Counted from the stretch's first letter, positions 18,524-26,601 are shown. The stretch: DNA of 64,000 nt from Dyadobacter luteus (GCF_003383615.1 NZ_QNUL01000010.1:124001-188000), one strand, 5' to 3'. The notes: generated by a model from the letters alone, not told the origin. Numbers and translations are program-made.

Positions 18524-18675
18524 TGGCTTCCGGCGTTTAGCTGTTACCTTATGCCATAGATCACCAAATGCCGAATAAAACAAGAAATGAAATCTTGCGG
18601 CATAAACCTTTTGATTAAAATATAAGAAGTATCCATTTCCAAGCTAATAGCTAAACGCTAACAGCTTACAGCCAG
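18518..18675 (+). repeat. Inverted pair of 7-bp periodic arrays spanning the TSUP-metZ gap
   Basis: Left arm 18518-18552: AGCTGAT, GGCTTCC, GGCGTTT, AGCTGTT, ACCTTAT; it starts on the last sense codon/stop (agc tga) of the TSUP gene. Right arm 18642-18675: AGCTAAT, AGCTAAA, CGCTAAC, AGCTTAC, AGCCAG(T), ending 5 bases before the metZ ATG. GCGTTTAGCTGTTA (18533-18546) and TAATAGCTAAACGC (18645-18658) are complementary in 13 of 14 positions, so the transcript can pair across the gap. Confidence 0.75.
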
Positions 18676-18680
18676 TAAAC

Positions 18681-19868
18681 ATGAGAAAGCAAACAAAGGC
18701 AATACGTACCCAAACTAAAAAGACGCATTATCGGGAACATTCGACTCCTCTTTTTCTGACAAGTAGCTTCACCTTCGAAAGTGCTGAACAGGGAAAAGCT
18801 ATTTTTGATGAAACTGAAGTTGGCAATCTTTATAGCCGCTTCTCCAATCCAACTGTACAGGAATTTGTAGACAAAGTATGCCTGCTGGAGGATTGTGAAG
18901 ATGGAATCGCAACTGCTACCGGTATGGCTGCCGTGTTCGCGAGTATGGCTGCTTTGTTAAAATCAGGAGATCATATTCTGGCATGCCGCGCTTTGTTTGG
19001 TTCTGCCCATCAGATCATTACGCAGATTATCAGCAAGTGGGGAATTACTTATACTTATCTTGATCATGACGCTACTGAGGCTGAGTGGGACGCTGCAGTA
19101 CAACTAAATACAAGAATGATTTATCTGGAGACGCCTTCTAATCCTGGTCTGGATTTAGTAGATCTGGAAATGATTGGTAGAGTTTCTAAAAAGCATAACC
19201 TTATATTTAACGTCGATAACTGTTTTGCATCACCTGCCTTGCAAAACCCGGCTGATTACGGGGCAGACCTTGTTGTACATTCAGCGACGAAGTATATGGA
19301 CGGACAAGGTCGCGTATTGGGCGGAGTTGTTGTTGGTAAAAAAGAATATATTAAAGAAGTACGATTCTTCTGTCGTCAGACGGGACCATCTATGTCTCCC
19401 TTCAATGCCTGGGTTTTAACCAAAAGTTTGGAAACTCTTAACCTGAGAATGGAAAAACATGCAGCAAATGCCCTGGCATTGGCTACAGCGCTGGATAAGC
19501 ACCCTAATGTAAAAATGGTTAAATATCCATTCTTGCCTTCTCATCCACAACACGATCTTGCTAAGAAGCAAATGAGTGCGGGCGGCGCTATTGTAACGAT
19601 TGATCTCGAAGGTGGTTTCCAACGTGTATCCGCGTTTATGGCAGAATTGGAGATTGCATCTTTGTCTTCCAACCTTGGCGATACCAGAACAATCGTAACC
19701 AATCCTTACACGACGACACATGCCAAACTGAAGCCTGAAGAGAAAATTGCTTTGGGTATCACAGAAGGTTTAATTCGTATTTCCGTTGGTTTAGAGGATG
19801 TTGAAGATCTGATTGAAGATTTCACCAATGCGGTGACGGTCTCGGCCAAAAGTGGTATATTGGAGTAA
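18681..19868 (+). CDS. metZ: O-succinylhomoserine sulfhydrylase / trans-sulfuration PLP enzyme
   Basis: 395 residues, normal length for the Cys/Met metabolism PLP family. Motifs: YSRFSNPTVQ, TATGMAAVFASM, YLETPSNPGLDLVDL, the PLP lysine K204 in HSATKYMDGQG, and SLGDTRTIVTNPYTTTH with LIRISVGLED at the end. The enzyme adds sulfide to an activated homoserine to make homocysteine. MetZ-type is favoured because it sits directly with sulfide-producing genes; cystathionine gamma-synthase cannot be fully excluded from sequence reading alone. Confidence 0.87.
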   Translation: MRKQTKAIRTQTKKTHYREHSTPLFLTSSFTFESAEQGKAIFDETEVGNLYSRFSNPTVQEFVDKVCLLEDCEDGIATATGMAAVFASMAALLKSGDHILACRALFGSAHQIITQIISKWGITYTYLDHDATEAEWDAAVQLNTRMIYLETPSNPGLDLVDLEMIGRVSKKHNLIFNVDNCFASPALQNPADYGADLVVHSATKYMDGQGRVLGGVVVGKKEYIKEVRFFCRQTGPSMSPFNAWVLTKSLETLNLRMEKHAANALALATALDKHPNVKMVKYPFLPSHPQHDLAKKQMSAGGAIVTIDLEGGFQRVSAFMAELEIASLSSNLGDTRTIVTNPYTTTHAKLKPEEKIALGITEGLIRISVGLEDVEDLIEDFTNAVTVSAKSGILE

Positions 19869-19901
19869 AAAAATAGTAGTGAAATCCGAAATTGAAAGAA
19901 A

Positions 19902-20246
19902 ATGAAAACATTGACGATCAACTTACCGGAAGAATTTGAAAGGAAAGAAGTATTGCTTTCTATCGCGGGGCAACTTTATCAGCAAGGGGCTCTCTCTGCA
20001 AGACAGGCAACCGACCTCGCAGGAGTTACTATGAATGAGCTGATCTATAGCACATTGAGTGAAGATGACCCTCTGAAAGAGTATATTAAACCTGTTGATC
20101 AGAATAGATCAGTTGAGGATATGATTGAAGCGCAGATTAAAAAACAAGGTTATAAAGGTTTTGATAAAGAGCGGTTTGATAAATTCGTGAAAGATCTTGA
20201 TATAAAGGAACCGTTTGAATTACTGATTTCACAGCTAACAAAGTGA
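19902..20246 (+). CDS. UPF0175-family antitoxin-like protein
   Basis: 114 residues. The core LYQQGALSARQATDLAGVTMNELI is the UPF0175 signature, a small helix-turn-helix-like module. The C-terminal ~50 residues are charged and probably bind the toxin. The stop codon overlaps the GTG start of the PIN-domain gene by 4 bases (GTGA), the usual arrangement of antitoxin-toxin pairs. It lies 33 bases after metZ in the same direction, so it may be read from the sulfur transcript as well as its own promoter. Confidence 0.85.
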   Translation: MKTLTINLPEEFERKEVLLSIAGQLYQQGALSARQATDLAGVTMNELIYSTLSEDDPLKEYIKPVDQNRSVEDMIEAQIKKQGYKGFDKERFDKFVKDLDIKEPFELLISQLTK

Positions 20247-20698
20247 ATTACTTCCTGGATACAAATGTTCTGATTGCTTACATCCGTCAAGAGTCGGTTA
20301 TTCATTCAATTCAGAGGAAGTATAATTTGGAAGGTTTTGGAAATAGGATGTATACATCCTCTGTTTGCATTGGAGAATTGAAGTCTATCGGAATTCAAAA
20401 CAACTGGGGAGAAAAGAAGATTGCAGCGATTGAAGGCATCAAGGAATTTGTTGTTGTTCTGGAAAATCTCGACTCCAAAGTTGTAGATCGTTACGCAGAA
20501 ATAGATGCTTTCAGCCAAGGCAGATTACCTGAGAAGCCGTTGAACGAATCGGCACGAAATATGGGTAAAAATGATTTATGGATTGCAGCTACAGCCAGTA
20601 TTCTGGATGCAATTCTAATCACAACAGATAATGATTTTCAACATTTGCATCCCTTATTTTTACAGGTTGCACATTTTGAATTAAAATCAAATATTTAA
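20243..20698 (+). CDS. PIN-domain (VapC-like) toxin ribonuclease
   Basis: 151 residues from GTG 20243. The acidic metal-binding residues of PIN nucleases are in place: D6 (FLDTNVLIAY), E45 (CIGELKS), D111 (GKNDLWIAA) and D129 (ITTDNDF). Such proteins cut RNA, often tRNA, and are held inactive by the partner antitoxin. Its partner is the UPF0175 gene overlapping its start. The pair interrupts metZ and cysH, which otherwise would be adjacent. All catalytic residues are intact, so it is likely active. Confidence 0.88.
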   Translation: MNYFLDTNVLIAYIRQESVIHSIQRKYNLEGFGNRMYTSSVCIGELKSIGIQNNWGEKKIAAIEGIKEFVVVLENLDSKVVDRYAEIDAFSQGRLPEKPLNESARNMGKNDLWIAATASILDAILITTDNDFQHLHPLFLQVAHFELKSNI

Positions 20699-20792
20699 GA
20701 AGAACACAAGATGATTGGCCTCTAAAATAAAATAATTACAAAGTTTATATAAGATGCTTTGATTCTTGTGTAAGAAAATAAAGATCACCACC

Positions 20793-21494
20793 ATGAACAC
20801 AAATATTTCTTCATTACATGCAGCCATTGAAGGTAAAAGTGAGATAGAATCACTGGCCATTCTTGCTGACCTGTTTCCGGGCGAAGTAGTATTTTCGACC
20901 AGTCTGGGATATGAGGATCAGGTCATTACAGATTTCATACTTAAAAACAATCTTAATATATCCATCTTTACGCTGGATACGGGCAGAATGTTCAATGAAA
21001 CCTACATGACCCTTCAGAAAACCAATAACCGTTACGATACAAAAGTCAGAGTATATTATCCTCAGACTGGCGCAGCAGAAGAACTGGTTAGTACCAAAGG
21101 TCCACTGAGCTTCTATGATTCTGTTGAGAACAGAAAGGAATGCTGCTTTATACGCAAGGTGGAGCCTTTGAACAGAGCTCTGAAAGGGGCGAAGATCTGG
21201 GTAACCGGTATCAGGGCAGAGCAGTCTGGAAACCGTCAGTCTATGAGTAAGCTGGAGATCGATGAGGCACACGATCTGATCAAGTTCCACCCTATTTTGG
21301 ACTGGTCTTTCGACGAGGTAAAGGACTACGTCAAATCAAACGGAATACCTTATAATCCTTTGCATGATAAAGGTTTTGTAAGTATTGGATGTGCTCCTTG
21401 TACGCGTGCTATTCAGGAAGGTGAAGACTTCAGAGCCGGAAGATGGTGGTGGGAAGACGAGTCCAAAAAAGAGTGTGGATTACACGCTAAGTAG
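20793..21494 (+). CDS. cysH: Adenylyl-sulfate / phosphoadenylyl-sulfate reductase
   Basis: 233 residues from ATG 20793; an in-frame TTG 27 bases upstream is less likely. It reduces activated sulfate to sulfite with thioredoxin. STSLGYEDQV is the PP-loop-derived nucleotide site, and KECGLH near the end carries the catalytic cysteine C228. C117-C118 (ECCFIRK) and C200-x2-C203 (GCAPCTR) form the 4Fe-4S ligand set known from APS reductases. No APS kinase gene is seen in the window, and CysN has no kinase fusion, which also points to direct APS reduction. Confidence 0.93.
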   Translation: MNTNISSLHAAIEGKSEIESLAILADLFPGEVVFSTSLGYEDQVITDFILKNNLNISIFTLDTGRMFNETYMTLQKTNNRYDTKVRVYYPQTGAAEELVSTKGPLSFYDSVENRKECCFIRKVEPLNRALKGAKIWVTGIRAEQSGNRQSMSKLEIDEAHDLIKFHPILDWSFDEVKDYVKSNGIPYNPLHDKGFVSIGCAPCTRAIQEGEDFRAGRWWWEDESKKECGLHAK

Positions 21495-21534
21495 CTGTTA
21501 GCTGTTAGCTGTTAGCTGTTAGCTGTTAGCTGTT
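21493..21534 (+). repeat. Six perfect copies of the heptamer AGCTGTT
   Basis: A perfect 7-bp tandem repeat, six units, whose first bases overlap the cysH stop codon (TAG, 21492-21494). It is the cleanest of the AGCTnnn arrays in the region. Perfect short tandem repeats of this kind can change copy number by slippage. Confidence 0.95.
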
Positions 21535-21590
21535 AGAAAGAATCAAAGTCAATACGCATAAAGTTCAAGATTGTAATAGAATTAATTAAA

Positions 21591-21640
21591 AGCTAAAAGC
21601 CATAAACGGTCCTCCGGGTGGTTGATAGCGAAAAGCTAAA
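21591..21640 (+). repeat. Partner heptads before the cysD start
   Basis: AGCTAAA AGCCATA at 21591-21604 and AGCGAAA AGCTAAA at 21627-21640, separated by a GC-richer 22-base insert (ACGGTCCTCCGGGTGGTT). The units are in the orientation complementary to the AGCTGTT array at 21493 (TTAGCT pairs with AGCTAA). The array ends 5 bases before the cysD ATG. Confidence 0.6.
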
Positions 21641-21645
21641 AAATT

Positions 21646-22605
21646 ATGTCAATTTCAGTTAAAGATGTGTCGGATATCAGCTATCGGGAGGCAGACGAGA
21701 TACGCAACTCTCCCGATTACCTGGATCAGTTAGAGGCGGAAGCGATTTACATTATGCGCGAAGTAGCCGGTCAGTTTGAGCGCCCGGCATTGTTGTTTTC
21801 CGGCGGCAAGGATTCTATTACACTGGTACGCCTGGCTCAAAAAGCTTTCGCACCTGGCAAAATTCCTTTTCCGCTTGTTCACGTAGACACAGGACACAAT
21901 TTTATTGAAGCAATAGAATATCGTGATCAGTTGGCCGAAGAAATCGGTGCTAAACTGGTAGTCCGGTATGTGGAAGATACCATTAAGGCAAAAGGACTAA
22001 AGGAACAAACAGGCAAAAATGCAAGTCGTAACTGGCTGCAAACTTTTACGCTGCTCGACACAATCGAAGAATTTGAATTTGACGCATGTATAGGCGGAGC
22101 CCGTCGGGACGAAGAAAAAGCACGTGCGAAAGAACGTATTTTCTCTTTCCGTGACGAATTCGGACAATGGGATCCGAAACGCCAGCGTCCTGAGCTTTGG
22201 AACCTTTTCAATGGCCGTATCAGCAAAGGAGAAAACGTACGTGTATTCCCTATTTCCAACTGGACTGAGCTGGACGTTTGGGCTTATCTGAAAAGAGAGA
22301 ACATCACGTTGCCTTCTATCTATTTCGCACACCAGCGTGAATTGATTTTAAGAGATGGCAAATTGCTGAACAATACACCTGTAATTGAGAAAGACGAAAA
22401 TGACCAGATTGTAACACGTCAGGTTCGTTTCCGTACTGTTGGAGACATGACTTGTACTGCAGCAGTTGAATCCAGTGCATCAACACTCGACGAAGTAATT
22501 GCAGAAATCTCTATATCAAGAATCAGTGAGCGCGGCGAAACCCGTATAGACGACCAGCAAACTGAAGCTGCGATGGAAGATCGGAAAAAGGGAGGATATT
22601 TTTAA
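21646..22605 (+). CDS. cysD: Sulfate adenylyltransferase small subunit
   Basis: 319 residues. CysD makes APS from sulfate and ATP, driven by the GTPase CysN. The ATP PP-loop SGGKDS is at residues 52-57, followed by HVDTGHNF, CIGGARRDEEKARAKERIFSFRD, and the C-terminal LPSIYFAHQRELI and RFRTVGDMTCTAAVESSA, all typical of the family. The protein is ~15-20 residues longer at the N-terminus than usual CysD proteins, which start near YLDQLEAEAI; ATG 21646 is the only good start close to the array. Operon with cysN. Confidence 0.96.
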   Translation: MSISVKDVSDISYREADEIRNSPDYLDQLEAEAIYIMREVAGQFERPALLFSGGKDSITLVRLAQKAFAPGKIPFPLVHVDTGHNFIEAIEYRDQLAEEIGAKLVVRYVEDTIKAKGLKEQTGKNASRNWLQTFTLLDTIEEFEFDACIGGARRDEEKARAKERIFSFRDEFGQWDPKRQRPELWNLFNGRISKGENVRVFPISNWTELDVWAYLKRENITLPSIYFAHQRELILRDGKLLNNTPVIEKDENDQIVTRQVRFRTVGDMTCTAAVESSASTLDEVIAEISISRISERGETRIDDQQTEAAMEDRKKGGYF

Positions 22606-22609
22606 GTAA

Positions 22610-22750
22610 TTAAAAATGAAGAATTAAGAGTGAAGAATATAAATTTAGGTATCGCTCTTAATAATAAGTTCTAAACAACTCATGTGAAGTTTTAAGTATG
22701 TTTTGAAAAACTGACCAGTAATTTCTCATTCTTAATTCTTCATTCATAAT
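22610..22750 (+). repeat. Inverted 7-bp periodic arrays of a second sequence type (TTAATTC/TGAAGAA) in the cysD-cysN gap
   Basis: Left arm 22610-22637: TTAAAAA, TGAAGAA, TTAAGAG, TGAAGAA, beginning 5 bases after the cysD stop. Right arm 22723-22750: TTCTCAT, TCTTAAT, TCTTCAT, TCATAAT, ending 9 bases before the cysN GTG. The arms are reverse complements over about 21 of 23 bases (22615-22637 with 22723-22744). Same period and placement as the AGCT arrays but unrelated sequence; the same TTAATTC type recurs at 63613-63661. Confidence 0.75.
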
Positions 22751-22759
22751 TGATACAAA

Positions 22760-24004
22760 GTGGATTTACTAAGATTTATAACAGCAGGTTCCGTTGATGA
22801 TGGTAAAAGTACATTGATCGGACGTTTGCTTTACGATACAAAAAATATTCTGGCCGATCAGATGGAGGCCATTGAACGTGCAAGCAAAAGCCGTAATGTG
22901 GGTGAAATTGATCTCGCTTTGTTAACAGATGGTCTGCGTTCTGAGCGTGAGCAAGGCATCACAATTGATGTAGCTTACAAATACTTCCAGACACCAAACA
23001 GGAAATTTATCAGTATTGATGCTCCGGGACACATTCAGTATACCCGTAACATGGTAACTGGTGCTTCCAACGCGGATTTAGCCATCATTCTTGTGGATGC
23101 ACGTCATGGTGTTGTTGAGCAGACACGCCGCCATTCCCTGATTGCTTCTATGTTAGGGATTCCCCACGTAATTGTTGCGATCAACAAGATGGATTTAATC
23201 GGCAACTCAGAAGATGGCTTCCTTGCTATTGCGAAGGATTACAAAGAACTTGCTGAAAAACTGAATATCAAACACTTGACTTTAATACCGGTCAGTGCCT
23301 TGAATGGCGACAACATCGTTGACCGTTCTGAGAACATGCCGTGGTATACTGGCGAGACGTTACTTTCTGTTTTGGAAAATGTAAATGTTTTGAAAGATCA
23401 GAATCAGGATGATGCACGTTTTGCTGTTCAGTATGTAATCCGCCCTCAGACTGATGAGTTGCACGACTATCGCGGTTATGCAGGTCGTATACAAAGCGGA
23501 ACTTTCAAAAAAGGTGATGCAGTTAAGATTCTTCCCTCAGAGCAGGAATCAAAAATTGCTAAAATTGAGTTCGGAGGAAACGAAATTGAGAGTGCATCTG
23601 TTTTGGAGTCAGTTACCATACTGCTGGAAGATGACATTGATATCAGTCGTGGTGATTCAATCGTAGCATTGACAAATTCGCCCGTAGTGAGCCAGGATAT
23701 TGAAGCGATAGTTTGCTGGATGGACGATAAAAAAACTTTAAAACCAGGAAACAAATATGTACTTCAGCACGGAACATCCCGTTCTAGGTGTTCTGTAAGA
23801 GACATAGAATATCAGATCGACATCAATTCATATGAAAAACTTGAAGATGTTGAGAGTCTGAAATTGAATGATGTCGCAAGAATTGTAATACGTACTGCTC
23901 AACCAATCGCTTTTGATTCTTACCAAAAGAACAGGGCAAACGGAGCAGCCATATTGATAGACGAGACATCCAATGTTACAGTGGGTGCTTGTATGATCGA
24001 ATAA
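22760..24004 (+). CDS. cysN: Sulfate adenylyltransferase large subunit (GTPase)
   Basis: 414 residues from GTG 22760, which directly precedes the conserved N-terminus DLLRFITAGSVDDGKSTLIG. G motifs: P-loop GSVDDGKST, switch region RSEREQGITIDVAY, DAPGHIQYT, and NKMD. Two beta-barrel domains follow, as in EF-Tu-like CysN. The GTPase drives APS synthesis by CysD. The protein ends at the normal CysN length; the C-terminal APS-kinase domain of CysNC fusions is absent. A terminator lies 31 bases downstream. Confidence 0.96.
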   Translation: MDLLRFITAGSVDDGKSTLIGRLLYDTKNILADQMEAIERASKSRNVGEIDLALLTDGLRSEREQGITIDVAYKYFQTPNRKFISIDAPGHIQYTRNMVTGASNADLAIILVDARHGVVEQTRRHSLIASMLGIPHVIVAINKMDLIGNSEDGFLAIAKDYKELAEKLNIKHLTLIPVSALNGDNIVDRSENMPWYTGETLLSVLENVNVLKDQNQDDARFAVQYVIRPQTDELHDYRGYAGRIQSGTFKKGDAVKILPSEQESKIAKIEFGGNEIESASVLESVTILLEDDIDISRGDSIVALTNSPVVSQDIEAIVCWMDDKKTLKPGNKYVLQHGTSRSRCSVRDIEYQIDINSYEKLEDVESLKLNDVARIVIRTAQPIAFDSYQKNRANGAAILIDETSNVTVGACMIE

Positions 24005-24034
24005 GATCAGTTATTATTGAAGATAAATAAAGAT

Positions 24035-24067
24035 CAGGTGTGTGCACAGACTTCGTTCATACACCTG
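24035..24067 (+). terminator. Hairpin terminator after cysN
   Basis: 10-bp stem CAGGTGTGTG (24035-24044) / CATACACCTG (24058-24067) with one G-T wobble and a 13-base loop, followed by GTTTTC. It separates cysDN from the sulfite reductase gene, leaving ~125 bases for a new promoter. Confidence 0.7.
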
Positions 24068-24193
24068 GTTTTCGAAGTTATATTATTCCAAAATTCTTGT
24101 AGAAACTTAGCATGAGCCTGTTACTCCGGCAACAGACACAAGATTTTTTATTTAATATTATACTAATCCGATAGGATAAAGATTTAAATCACC

Positions 24194-26419
24194 ATGAGTA
24201 ATTTAATCATTTCAGAGAAGGTATCAAGCGCTGCAAAACGCGATATCATCGACTTAAATGCCAAAATCAACGCGTTTAACAGCGGCGAAACGCCGGAAGA
24301 ATCATTCCGTAAATTTCGTTTGACACGCGGGGTATATGGACAGCGCCAGCCTGGTGTTCAAATGATTCGGATCAAACTTCCTTACGGACGAATCACAGCG
24401 GACCAACTTGTACGGATTGCTGATACCTCTGATAAATTTGCAACGGGGAATCTCCACGCAACAACACGTCAGGATATCCAGCTGCACTTTGTGAAGTTGT
24501 CCGATTCTCCTCAGCTTTGGGCTGACCTGGAAGATGCAGGAATTACTCTGAAAGAAGCATGTGGAAACACGATCAGAAACGTTACAGCGTCGTCTGTGGC
24601 AGGTATTGATCCGGATGAACCCTTCGATGTAACTCCACTTACACATTCTATTTTCACTTACTTCCTTCGTAATCCTATCAATCAGGATATGGGAAGAAAA
24701 TTCAAGATTGCTGTTTCTTCGTCAGAAAAAGATTCAGCTCTTGCTTTTATACATGACGTTGGCCTTATTGCCAAACTAGGTGTAAACGCCAAAGGCGAAA
24801 CCGTGAAGGGTTTCAAAGTGCTGATTGGCGGTGGATTAGGTGCACAACCGTTCTCTGCTCAAACAGCATTTGAGTTCCTGGAAGAGCAGGATGTTATTCC
24901 TTTTATTGAGGCACTACTGCGTGTATTTGACCGCCACGGAGAACGTACGCGTCGTCATAAAGCCAGAATGAAGTTCCTTCTCAACGACATGGGTCTGGAA
25001 GGAATGATGGAAAAAGTGGCAGAAGAACGTACTGCTGTTAAAAATAAGGTTTTTGCTATTCCTGAGGATCTTTTCGGAACGAACGAAGCCGAATCAATCA
25101 CCCATGCCGCGCGTCCTTCTGTCAGTGAAGCTTACGTACTGGAAAACGCTGCGCAAAATGGCATAGCCGATCTGGATACGTTCAAAAAATGGTTGCAAAC
25201 CAATACTTTTGAGCAGAAGCAAAAAGGATGGTACGCTGTTCAGCTTCGTGTTTTATTAGGAGATATGAGCTCCGACACGGCACGTTCTCTGGCTGATATT
25301 GTACGTCAATATGCAGCTGATGATATTCGTGTTACAGTGAACCAGGGATATATACTTCGCTTTGTGAAAGGAGAAGATTTAGTTCCTATCTACAAAGAAC
25401 TTAATCAGCTTGGTTTGGCAAATCCTGGCTTTGACAGCACCATGGATATCACAACCTGTCCGGGAACAGATACCTGTAACCTTGCGATTTCCAGCAGTTA
25501 TGGTATTACCCGTGCTCTGGAAGATGTCATGAAGGATGAATTTCCTGAAATGATCTACAATGAAGATATTAAGATCAAAATAAGCGGTTGCATGAACGGA
25601 TGCGGACAACATAACGCATCCAATATCGGTTTCCACGGCAGTTCCATCAAAAATGGTAAACTGGTACTTCCTGCGCTTCAGGTGCTTTTGGGTGGTGGTT
25701 TTACCGGTGATGGCATCGGGCTGATCGGCGACAAAGTAATTAAAGTTCCGACAAAACGCGGTCCGGAAGCACTTCGTACCATCTTCAGTGACTATGAGGC
25801 GAATGCTTTTGACGGTGAGTATTTCAATCAATATTATCAGCGCCAGACTAAGAATTACTTCTTCCAGTTATTGAAACCAATTGCTGACCTTACCACACTG
25901 CAGGATGACGATTACCGTGACTGGGATCATGACGAGTTGTTCAAAACTGAGATCGGGGTTGGGGAATGTGCGAGTGTGATGGTAGACCTTGTTGCTACGA
26001 CTATCACAGAAGGACAGGAAAAACTGAGTCTTGCCAAAGAAAATTATGAACTGGGTATTTGGGCTGATGCTATATACCATGCATACAATGTCTTGATTAC
26101 GGGGGCTAAAGGTTTGCTGATGACAAAAGATGTTAATACCAACACCCAATATGGTATTATTAATGATTTTGAGGCCAATTTCGGACAGGAATTCAAATAT
26201 GAAACCCCTGCACAATTCGAACTTGCAGATAAAGCAGAAACGCCATTCCGTTCACTTGCTTTCAGTATCAATAAGTTCGAACCAACCGAAGAGTTTGCTA
26301 CTTACTTCCTGGAAAAAGCTGATCAATTCCTGAATTTCGTACGTGATACAAGAGGAGCTCAATTGATGGACAACAGCGAACTGGTACTTCAGGAACTCTC
26401 ATTCGGAAAAGACAGCTAG
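24194..26419 (+). CDS. Sulfite reductase (siroheme/4Fe-4S) with extra C-terminal helical (HEPN-like) domain
   Basis: 741 residues. Residues 1-580 are a nitrite/sulfite reductase: ferredoxin-like half domains and siroheme domains, HATTRQDIQLHF, and the cluster ligands C422 and C428 (TCPGTDTCNLAI) with C466 and C470 (SGCMNGCGQHN). It reduces sulfite to sulfide, using the siroheme made by the downstream gene's product. Residues ~590-741 are not part of the reductase fold: they are helical (ENYELGIWADAIYHAYNVLITGAKGLL and FATYFLEKADQFLNFVRD) and resemble HEPN-type helical bundles. The role of this extension is unknown. Sulfite, not nitrite, is favoured by the neighbours. The protein is far longer than the ~550-600 residues of ordinary members. 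Confidence 0.9.
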   Translation: MSNLIISEKVSSAAKRDIIDLNAKINAFNSGETPEESFRKFRLTRGVYGQRQPGVQMIRIKLPYGRITADQLVRIADTSDKFATGNLHATTRQDIQLHFVKLSDSPQLWADLEDAGITLKEACGNTIRNVTASSVAGIDPDEPFDVTPLTHSIFTYFLRNPINQDMGRKFKIAVSSSEKDSALAFIHDVGLIAKLGVNAKGETVKGFKVLIGGGLGAQPFSAQTAFEFLEEQDVIPFIEALLRVFDRHGERTRRHKARMKFLLNDMGLEGMMEKVAEERTAVKNKVFAIPEDLFGTNEAESITHAARPSVSEAYVLENAAQNGIADLDTFKKWLQTNTFEQKQKGWYAVQLRVLLGDMSSDTARSLADIVRQYAADDIRVTVNQGYILRFVKGEDLVPIYKELNQLGLANPGFDSTMDITTCPGTDTCNLAISSSYGITRALEDVMKDEFPEMIYNEDIKIKISGCMNGCGQHNASNIGFHGSSIKNGKLVLPALQVLLGGGFTGDGIGLIGDKVIKVPTKRGPEALRTIFSDYEANAFDGEYFNQYYQRQTKNYFFQLLKPIADLTTLQDDDYRDWDHDELFKTEIGVGECASVMVDLVATTITEGQEKLSLAKENYELGIWADAIYHAYNVLITGAKGLLMTKDVNTNTQYGIINDFEANFGQEFKYETPAQFELADKAETPFRSLAFSINKFEPTEEFATYFLEKADQFLNFVRDTRGAQLMDNSELVLQELSFGKDS

Positions 26420-26600
26420 CAGCTATTAGCGATCAGCTGTGAGCTATTAGCTTTATTGCTGATGCTATCAAAGCAATTTTTGTAAGGTAAAGTTGACATT
26501 CAATGTTGACTTTACCTTGCAAATCATTCTGCGAATTTTCCATAATTTTTGTTCGTGCTTATAAAAGCTATCGGCTAACAGCTCATAGCTATCAGCTAAA
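26414..26600 (+). repeat. Inverted AGCTnnn heptad arrays spanning the sulfite reductase-cobA gap
   Basis: Left arm 26414-26455: AGCTAGC, AGCTATT, AGCGATC, AGCTGTG, AGCTATT, AGCTTTA, starting on the reductase stop codon (agc tag). Right arm 26566-26600: AGCTATC, GGCTAAC, AGCTCAT, AGCTATC, AGCTAAA, ending 1 base before the methyltransferase ATG. The arms are largely complementary, so stop and next start would be brought together in the RNA. A separate hairpin sits between them at 26484-26518. Confidence 0.8.
26484..26518 (+). repeat. Near-perfect 17-bp palindrome in the sulfite reductase-cobA spacer
   Basis: AAGGTAAAGT (26484-26493) pairs with ACTTTACCTT (26509-26518), and the inner TGACATT / AATGTTG also pairs with two G-T wobbles, leaving almost no loop. 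There is no T tract after it on the plus strand. It may be an operator for a dimeric regulator or a processing hairpin; I cannot tell which. Confidence 0.65.
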
Positions 26601-26601
26601 T

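Noticed and set aside
20703..20784. ACACAAGA / TCTTGTGT inverted pair before cysH
   Set aside because: Only 8 bp with a loop above 50 bases; likely chance.
21493..21534. CRISPR-like array
   Set aside because: The unit is 7 bases with no spacers, and no cas genes are present; it is a simple tandem repeat.
26503..26601. Extended N-terminus for the methyltransferase
   Set aside because: The extra frame is made of spacer and heptad repeat sequence; the family signature starts right at ATG 26602.
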